64,000 bases of DNA from Tricholoma matsutake (lineage: Eukaryota; Basidiomycota; Agaricomycetes; Agaricales; Tricholomataceae): assembly GCA_026075535.2 (NCBI GenBank), contig AP026545.1, forward strand, positions 5,456,001 to 5,520,000, written 5' to 3'. The notes below the pieces were generated by a model that was given only the letters and a program-made list of their open reading frames with translations, had not been told where the DNA came from and ran no database searches. Every line of letters begins with the position of its first letter. The first letter of the stretch is position 1. The translations under genes were made by a program, and so were the position numbers. Positions 56,164-64,000 of this stretch are shown here, in pieces.

Positions 56164-59100
56164 GGTGTCTTTCCGTCTTGCACAATGTAAAATCTACCAT
56201 CTTCCCTATGGACTGCTGTACTGTATTTGGACACTCTTTTGTCTTGGTTTTTTTCTTTTTCCTTTTCTGTCTGCTCTCATACCTCCGCATTACTACCAAT
56301 ACGCAGCTGTACCGCTAACCGTCACCACCACTCCCTTCCCGTGTTGAAGACTTCTACCTGTGGCATTTGTCTTCTTACATGCGCTGAACGTTCCTTGACG
56401 GACTCGTGCTCACTCTTGGTATAGAATAATATGTCACTCTTGCTAGGCTGCTGCTTTCGTGTTCCTGTCGTTATACGCTATCGTACGAGTATTATAATAT
56501 GTATCTATCTCTGGCAATACAAAAAAATGTTGTACTCCCTGTAACCCCTGCAAGAGCTCACGATACTACTGTAATCTCCGAATCGCCGAATCGCCGTGTA
56601 CTGCCTTTTACCACCACCCCTTGCTTCCTTCCGAGCGAACACACAAAGAATTCCCCGACGCTTGTAAAGCACTTCTACTTTATTTGAAGCGATCCGCTGC
56701 ACTCAGACCTCATACGTGCCAAATTGAAGAAGATACTCGGGTAATAAAGATGCAACGATGCGTACATCGGCTGCGGACCTAGAGCATGTTCTGCATCGAT
56801 ACTATCGCATTAGATGGTATCCGGCGAGCAAAATAGACGTGCGGAACACCTTCAAACGGCTCTCGACTTCGAAACGCGTGCGACCAGGACAAGAAAGGAT
56901 ATATTGCGATGGCGGAACGTTGTAGAATTTACACCGAAAAAAAATCCTTATTCAATTACTTAAGTAGAGGTATACGATTGAGAATATACGGGGGGAGGGG
57001 GGGTGTCACCTGTTTGGAGATCGATCATCCTTGGCAGAATGCGCGTGTGAGTGAAAGGAGGCATCAACCGTCTCTCCCCCCCCCCCCTTGTTTGAAAAAA
57101 AAACATACCCACCCATGAAACGTGAATGTGGAGCAGTAACGCATGGTGAATTGTATAGGACCCCCGAAAGATTTGTTACGCGGTAGATCTTGGAGCTGGG
57201 GCGCAGGTACTGGTATAGTAAACGCGGCCCTGTTCAGTAGATACCGATTAAGCAAAGTACTGCTTGGTACTCTCATGGTATCGGACCGGAGTCAGCATGA
57301 GGGTTACTAGGGCGCGCACATTTATTTATTCATCGGGTTTTCGGGTGCGTAGGTGACGTTTCCGGCGGTATGTCTTAATCCGAGCTTGCTCTCGAAGGAG
57401 AGCTAGAGTAAATGAACGGTCAGATGGAAAAGATCTACCGGACAGATGTTCGACGACGTGCTTTCCTCAGGGGAAAATCCAACCGTGTGTGACGTTCACT
57501 TGCCGGAAAACTAAGCGAAAAATGAGGGGTGGGAGAGCAAACCTTATAAGGCGGAAGCATACGGGAACCTTGTAGTAACACAGCCAAGGGTTGCGCCTGA
57601 CCCTGCATCGAGGCCTTTTCCATTTTATGAGCCGTTAACAACACCCTGGGCACACTTATCGGGAAATACAATTGAAAATGCGTGGCTATATTGATAAAAA
57701 TCACTCAGGAAACCATCCTATATAAATGGAATATTGAAAAATGAGCATGTAAGCTTGTTGCAATATCTTACGAGATATGATGATCCGAGAACTTGCACTT
57801 GTTCCTGTTCAGTTGGAGTGGCGCCGTAGATAAAGGCACTTGGCAGTGCGCGATTCAAACGGCAAATCTCGTGCTGCAAGGTGAAGAGCCGATATCAGCA
57901 TTACGAGAACTAGGACCTTATTGGTATCAGTCAAGGGCAACTCAGCCCTGGGAAGGAGGCACAATGTGGTAGGCCTTAACTGCGAATCAGAAAAACAGCG
58001 ACCTTCGAAAAGTGTGTGAAGCCGGGACTCTATCAGGAAAAGATTGAATAGAGTTTGTGAGCTCCGAGTTCATAAGCGAAGGGTACGAAAATCAGGAGAG
58101 TGAAAGGGTTGAATAAAAGGATAACAAGGACCAGACCTACGTATTCACAGAATCACATTATGGCAATTTCCGAAAGGTGAAATCTAGGAAACGTGTTTAG
58201 AATTCTTTTGGGGGAGTTAAAATTGGTGTTCAAAATGGTAGGTCGTGGAGCTTGGCTACAATAAGTGTACTAAGAGCAGCCTCCCTTGCGTACTAGTAGA
58301 TGAAACAAACCTGAACTTCGGACGGTGCCCGTAAAATTGGGGCGGCGTTTGGCCGGGTTTTGTTTTCAAAGGCCGCGGCATAAGCGACCACGCCAAACGT
58401 TCCGACTCCCTCTGTGAGATAAATCAGCAAGTTCCAAAGTTTTAAAGATAGCATTGAGTTTGATCCTTTCAAGCCAATAAACGACGCCCAGTGCCATACA
58501 ATATTTGTTTCTCGGTCGCGAGCCGAGGGAGTTATTATACCATCCCGGATCCACCCTCTCTCCCTCATGCAAAGCCTGGGGACAACAAGGAAGATAGCCC
58601 TTGGAATAGGATACCGCTTCAAGATGTATCCGAAAATAATTCAAGAATCTCAAAGGATTCAGTTTCGTATAAAGTTGACATTTCCAGCGGTTCTGTCACA
58701 ATAACTTTTTATTAATAGTACGGAGTTTACTCGAATTTACGAGTCGTCTGCAGACAATGTTATTGTAGCTATGATGAATTTCATTAATCGTAACCCTATT
58801 CTTCTCGATGATCGCCATTTGATCGCCGCGCTGAGAATCAATGTTGGGACCGATACTCCAGACAAGGAGTTCAGTTGGAGCCTGAAGCAACTTCGTAGCA
58901 GACATCGCAACCGGCAGAAATAACGATCTATCATCCAACCAGAAAACAGTATACAGATCATAACGCGTCCGCTCGTCTGAACTTCATGTTTCACCATCCG
59001 ATGCAAAAATAGGACAAGAAGTGCCTCGTCATAGCAACCACGGGTGAGATTCTCTCTGCATTGATTGGAACAAACCAGAACAAACCTCGTGTAGACGGAT

Positions 59101-60347
59101 GTATATATGTAATGTATAAATAACAGAAGCACAGCCGGAATAAACCACCGAACAGGTATTAATGTTAATGAGGCTGCCGGGGATGTTCCGCGTCATGTGA
59201 AAGTAGCCATGGGGAGCCTTGAGAAAGGTGTATAGGCGAGGCTTCCCATCTGATTCTCTATTACACATCGCACTGTGTGAACAGCCAATGAGAGGTACCG
59301 TGATTAGCGTCTGGAAAGTAGGTGGAACAGTACAATTAAACAGTAGGAGTGATGGGGCTGGGTAATGATGATGCATTGATGTATGATGATATCGATGCTG
59401 CGTTTCGTTGCGGAAGATTTAGGCCATTAGAGGTAGATCTATCTGAAACAAGGCAATGCGTGCATGCACCTATCCGGCGACCGCATGCACACATAACGTT
59501 ACATATATCAGCAGGGGAGAGCGCGCCTGATATTTAGAGGCATCTGGTTGCCGAGATGCAGCTCTGATTTGACGAATGGGCGTGTGACGAGGCTACAATG
59601 GAGACGCATCAGTAAAGAAGTTGTTTTCGTCTGTTCTAGAATATAGAGCGGAAGATAAGAAAATGAGGGATTAACTGTGATAGAAGTTCTGACGGAGGCC
59701 ATACATGTAGGGGCGAACAAAGGACGATCACGATGATAGCAAAAAACGGTGAATGGAAGCCGATGATGATGATGGGATGCGAACCTTAGCAACGACGAAA
59801 AAACGGTACAGGAAGAATGCAATGATGACGAACTAGAGCGCTCGCAGAAGAATAGCAACCATGTGCTTGCCATTTCCCGAACTACGCACAATTGTGCAAG
59901 CGCACCAGCGGTCAAGGGGTAGCACATCGTTCAGATGCTGCTCTTCGGCGATACCCCATAAAGGGATTCAGGGTCGGAGAAGGAAATAACGGCGAGATAG
60001 CCGTACAAGAAGTAGATATCATGACTCACTTGACTCGATTCTCAACGACCAGATCCATGTCTATGGAGAATTCAATATCCTTGAGCAGGACGTATAGGAA
60101 CATTTTAATTCTGAAGGAGAGGGTGGCATTTGCTTATCCTATGACAACGACGGAAACGAAGTGCCGAACGAAAGGGGAATGGAAAAAATCGCATTTATAA
60201 GCCGACTGGACAGGATCTGTACATCACGATCACACGGTATGGAAAGGTGTATGACTGCATTTTCAGCAGAAGGAGTTAGCCTCTAGGTGGGCTGTGCTCG
60301 GCGCACACCGCCAACATACCAAGAGAATGAAAAACACGAAACGTGAC
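56164..60347. other. Long gap with no supportable gene
   Basis: After the probable 3' UTR of the homeobox gene, scattered small frames occur on both strands with no consistent domain. The most protein-like is on the minus strand at 58622-58293 ('NLLIYLTEGVGTFGVVAYAAAFENK' region, hydrophobic), possibly one exon of an unrecognised membrane protein. Poly-C (57077-57087) and G-rich (56990-57003) tracts occur. I see no terminal repeats and no RNA gene. It could hold decayed sequence or fast-evolving small genes. Confidence 0.4.
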
Positions 60348-62315
60348 TCACTCAAACAGCGCAAATTTGTTCCCATTGAGTGGATTTCCATTCAAAAACG
60401 TGAACGTGTTGGCAAACAGTCCGGGAATAGCGCGAGCGGCTTCGGGTGAATTAGCCAATCGCTCAGGTCTGTAAAGATGGTTTAGTTCGGGAGTGGAGAA
60501 GAGAAATAGAGGGGATACCAGGAATAACACACACCTAAACTCCCCTGCATCCTCCCCCCACAGCTCCGTACTCTTATTCACCGCCTGTATCGGCACAGTG
60601 ATGATATCCCACCTCTTCACCGTTATACTCCACCTACGCCTCCTATAACGATCCACATACCCCTCCTTCCCCACCGGAATCTCACCCCACTCGCGCATCG
60701 TATTGGTTACAGGAGCATGGACCTCGACGCCTCACGCACCACCCAGTCGAGGTACTCGCACCCAGATAGACGATCTAGGAGCATCTCGCTGTCTTCGTTA
60801 TCATCGTCTTCACCATCTCCGTCGCCCTGTGCCTGTGCCTGTGTCTGTTCCTGCCCGAGCACGGACCGGGACCCGCTCGCTGGCCCTACAGAGGCACCAT
60901 CTCCTATGTATATTGGCCCCCCCTGACCGCCGCTTTCGGTTCCGGGCACTTGTCAGACCTCTCAACTCCTGTCTCAAGCGGTCCTGTGCGTTTCGATCCC
61001 GAGGAAGTGCGTACAGGCACCACGTGAGGGCCGACGCGGTAGTTTTGTGACCTGCCAAGATGAACGTGGAAAGAGAACCTCTGCGATGGACATTTGCTGG
61101 GACAGCGTGCTGGAGAGGTTGGAGCGGATTGGGAGGGTTTAGCGTTGTACGAGAAAGGACGGTAGTAGAACGCACTGAGGACACTTAGGATATCCCTGCC
61201 TTTTGTCTTGTCCTGGTCAGCGGTCTTTACTCCGATTCCATTGCCACCCTACGCCTCTCTTCGATCAGCTGTAGGTCAATGCGACGCACAGTAGCTTGAG
61301 CTCGTGCCATTGTACCATTGTCACGACGCTGTGATTGGGTGAGTAAACGCATGGAGATATAGGCGGAAACTGACGAACCGGCGGAGAACGGGAAACCAAG
61401 TCTGGAGGACGGTGATGACCCGAAAGTTGCGCGAGGTGGAAAAGATGACGCCGAACGCGTCTGCGAGCTCTTTTTCAACGGGAGTATCGGATGCGTTGCT
61501 TTGAGGAGTGTTGAAAGCGTATCCGAAGCCTGGGTGAAGAGTTGTAATTGCTGAGCCGACAACGTCCAAAGTTGGGCGAGTAATCCACGCCAAAGCGTCG
61601 ACGCGAGTCGAGGTGGATTGACCTATTGCAACATTATGGGATTGAGCATCAGCTTGTGCGAGCCAAAAGTCGCGAAGCTATGAATTAATTAGTAAGGATT
61701 TTCAAGAGAAAAACGAGCCGAACATGGGTTGCGCATTGGCGAAAGATGGGAGCTAGAGATTTGACGTGGGTAGAGGCAAAAGCAGCAGTCTAATTTTGAG
61801 AGATAAGACGTGAGAGGGGGAAACGCAAAGTTACGAGTATTTTACGCTGCAGAAGCGAAATTAGATGGAAGGGTGTTTGGAAAAGGAGAACGCACTTGTC
61901 TCCTGTGAACGTTGCCTTCTACGGTAAGAATACCTTCATGACCGACAAGAATACCTGCGATGGTGTCTCTAACAAAGTCAGGCTTGGGATAGTCGTAAGC
62001 GTGACCGAGGATATGAGCAAGGGCAACAGGATCGGTGGTGATGAGCCTGGATCCACAGATGAAACCGCGGTAAACAGAAGTAGAACCGAATTGACGTTGC
62101 CAAAAGCCTATAATATCGTTATTTTCTTGATCATGGAGCTGAGGGAGGTTTCCCATGAAGAAAGAAGAGGAAGAAGGGCCAGGGAGACAACGGAGAGGAG
62201 GAGAGAATTGACGAAAAAGAAGAAGAAGGAAAGGAAAGAGGAGGCATAGGAAGAATAGAAAAGCAAAGAAGAGGATGAGGGAGAAGAGCAGGAAAGGCAG
62301 ATGAGCGCAAAACAT
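60348..62315 (-). pseudogene. Cytochrome P450, decayed
   Basis: On the minus strand a start at 62315 ('MFCAHLPFLLFSLILFF') gives a membrane anchor and the proline region 'CLPGPSSSSFFMGNL', then 'QENNDIIGFWQRQFGSTSVYRG' and 'VGHEGILTVEGNVHRRQ'. Exons continue with 'AAFASTHVKSLAPIFRQ', 'LAWITRPTLDVVG', 'ELADAFGVIFSTSRN', the I-helix 'STFILAGHKTTASALTW', a K-helix 'YLDWVVREASRS' (E-x-x-R) and 'GEDAGEFRPERL' (PERF-like; interrupted by an intron). The haem-binding loop reads 'FLNGNPLNGNKFALFE', without the invariant cysteine. A frame shift lies between 'QMSIAEVLF' and 'STFILAG', and one intron would be too short. These defects make an inactive gene. Family number not assigned. Confidence 0.8.
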
Positions 62316-62547
62316 ACCAGATCCAAATATCTGCAAATACAAATGTAAATCTCTTTGACCAGGCCACAGGCAGCGGGCGGAATATCGCCTAATATCAAAA
62401 AAACATTCAAGGGCATCTTTATTAGTGACCTGAACAGGGAACACCTTGCGATGATATATTCTCCAGCCAATACGTAGTCTACAAATTTGTGCCAAGGTAG
62501 GATGATTGAACAAGGTAACGTCGTTTCTGACCAGTTTTCTTATGTTA

Positions 62548-62643
62548 TGACTCAGCGCAGAGTAGCTGAACAATAAACTCTTTCATTGCATGAGGGGGGA
62601 TATGAAACGGTTTATTGTTCAAGTTCTACTCTGTGCTGGGTCA
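62548..62643. repeat. Long inverted repeat with GAACAATAAAC arms
   Basis: TGACTCAGCGCAGAGTAG (from 62548) pairs with CTACTCTGTGCTGGGTCA (to 62643), and GAACAATAAAC pairs with GTTTATTGTTC, around a G-rich loop. A few mismatches interrupt the arms. It forms the start of the possible solo LTR. Confidence 0.7.
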
Positions 62644-62804
62644 GAAGAGAACGGGTGATATGCCTACAGTTCCATGTCAAGTGGCAAGTCCCAGCTTCCT
62701 GCCGGTGATGGCAGCCCTTATATACTGCTGTCAAAAATAACAGGCGTGGATGACACAATTAAGTACGAATCTTTTGTCTAACCTCCTGAACCAAAAGCCC
62801 CAAA

Positions 62805-62850
62805 GGAAAGGAAAAATCCAACCCATGCATGGATTGGATTTTTCCTTTCC
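62805..62850. repeat. Perfect 17-bp inverted repeat
   Basis: GGAAAGGAAAAATCCAA (62805-62821) is the exact reverse complement of TTGGATTTTTCCTTTCC (62834-62850), with a 12-nt spacer that is itself rich in 'catg'. It would form a strong hairpin. Location inside the possible LTR suggests an element-related structure. Confidence 0.85.
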
Positions 62851-62926
62851 CTGCCTGTGAGTTTAACAGCTCTCTCTGCTTGCGCACTAGGCTATCAGGT
62901 CTTCTCCATCACACAATTAAATAACA

Positions 62927-64000
62927 CTCTATCTCTAAAGGGAAACACTACGGTCGTCTCGCTGCTGTGTCCTTTCCGTCCCACGAGCGCGTGCAATGTG
63001 CACGCATTTGTTTGCTGCTATGGTTGTCTCCAACGGATACAATTATCGGACGCGATTATATAGAATAAAAAGGAGGTGCATAATAATTATAATAAAATGC
63101 GTCGACGGTAAGTTCCGATCGATTTGTGGTGTACTTTTTCTCTAGGCGACTAGAGGATCCAGAACTCTAAGTGAAGGAATAAATCTTTCACCTGGCCGAT
63201 TCGAGCTGCGCACAGAGCACTCCTTTGCGCATTCATACATCTCAGCCGAGGAACAATTTCTGACCGGGCATCAGATCTCTTACAGCTAGCCCAGAACCCA
63301 TTAATCGATCTCAATCGGCAAAGGACCCATGAGGTCAAAACTTCAAGCGAAGATGGAGACGCATCTGTGACCTGTCCTCGGGTCGAAGAAGACAAGGCTC
63401 TGTTGCATGCCCCATACAGTATATGAGACAACCAATTGCATTATGCAGGCGTTGTCGCCATCACACGATCAAGAAGTCTCAAAAGTCACACACCTAGACC
63501 GCACAACAAACTTTTGTTCGGCACTATTACCTGCCCAGGGCCACAGTCAAACACGAACGCGTTCACCGCAAGCCACCATAATCACCCTCGTCCCTAGGAG
63601 ATTTCTCGTCCACATGGTCCACCAGATAGATAGATAGTATGAATAGACCATGGTCGTTTGGCCATGGTGCCCTGGGTTAACCAGGGTGATCATCCCTGAT
63701 TGAGGGGAAAGACGACTCGGATAATCTGTGAAGACCGTATTGCATCCTTCAACAGCTGTGGGGCGCGAAGTCCACCTCTTGACATACTACACGAGACCCC
63801 CCGCGCCAAGGCAAAACGATTTTTCGCTTCATTCCTTCCGAATTTGACTAGGTTCCAAAAGATAAACGAACTCCGAGGTACCGATAGGTGTGTTGAGCCA
63901 TGGACTAGGGCATTCTCGAGCACTTTTAGGGGTGCATGTATCTTGTGGAAGCACAGCAGGCACTTCGGGACGCACCCCGTGCAGGCGGAAATTAAGTACC
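62927..64000. other. Right-edge region, no supportable gene
   Basis: Short frames on both strands have no recognisable motifs. At 63648-63690 there are two small near-palindromes (CCATGG...CCATGG and CCCTGGGTTAACCAGGG). A GATA-type run (tagatagatag) lies at 63627-63638. A gene could begin or end just beyond the window. Confidence 0.4.

Larger units (their letters stand above)
62543..62926. mobile_element. Possible solo LTR
   Basis: The segment begins TGTTATGACTC and ends TTAAATAACA, so it has TG...CA ends that are inverted over six bases (TGTTAT/ATAACA). It contains a 'cttatatactgc' TATA-like stretch and an 'acaataaac' signal-like phrase. The 5-bp flanks (TCTTA and CTCTA) do not match, so the target duplication is not proven. 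Two strong inverted repeats lie inside it. It sits about 230 bp upstream of the P450 start. Confidence 0.45.

Noticed and set aside
1..64000. CRISPR arrays, bacterial operons, rRNA genes
   Set aside because: Intron-rich eukaryotic genes throughout. The tandem repeats seen (20, 160 and 220 bp) lack the spacer structure of CRISPR arrays.
1..64000. tRNA genes
   Set aside because: I looked for B-box-like 'ggttcgaatcc' phrases in the spacers and found no cloverleaf I could support. A covariance-model search is needed to exclude them.

Overview
This is a stretch of fungal nuclear genome, most probably from a mushroom-forming basidiomycete (Agaricomycetes). The evidence is very short GT-AG introns (about 45-65 nt, often many per gene), small exons, a Plavaka-type (CACTA-superfamily) transposase relic, a DUF6534 membrane-protein gene, a P450 relic of basidiomycete type and a serine-rich TALE homeodomain gene. 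All gene models were assembled by eye from reading frames and splice signals.

Layout. Positions 1 to about 16.2 kb form a transposon graveyard with no intact gene: a coiled-coil/zinc-finger-like pseudogene split by a hAT-type MITE (1048-2129, 8-bp target duplication); a minus-strand gene relic split by an LTR element (4361-7716, 5-bp target duplication) whose 3-kb interior has no recognisable retroelement protein but is packed with short perfect inverted repeats; a decayed Plavaka transposase (8163-11611) itself split by a second hAT-type MITE (8908-9735); a 160-bp minisatellite; and a Ty3/Gypsy pol relic interrupted by a dispersed repeat that also occupies the left edge of the window.

From 16.4 to about 46 kb is a compact gene island: a disordered/coiled-coil protein, a Vnx1-like cation/H+ antiporter, DDB1, a Dpb3/POLE4-type histone-fold protein, a HIT hydrolase, a SAM-methyltransferase-like protein, She9/Mdm33, NADPH-cytochrome P450 reductase, a membrane-anchored SET protein, a DUF202 protein, a secreted histidine-rich protein, a DUF6534 membrane protein, a UAA-family nucleotide-sugar transporter, a decayed methyltransferase, a Vip1-like RRM protein and a Ser/Pro-rich hypothetical. 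Neighbours are often 50-300 bp apart, including two tail-to-tail pairs (VNX1/DDB1 and methyltransferase/She9) and a head-to-head pair with 85 bp between start codons.

From 46 kb on, gene density falls: a 2.9-kb gene-poor gap with a fold-back repeat, a large Nud1/Cdc11-type leucine-rich scaffold gene, a TALE homeobox gene, a 4.2-kb gap with no gene I can support, a P450 pseudogene lacking its haem cysteine, and a possible solo LTR. No operon-like logic is expected. The functional themes are housekeeping: genome maintenance (DDB1, Dpb3-like), cell division (Nud1/Cdc11), mitochondrial shape (She9), P450 electron supply (CPR), ion and sugar-nucleotide transport.

The most unusual item is the LTR element at 4361-7716, where tandem ~220-bp modules carry hairpins whose two arms have changed together between copies.
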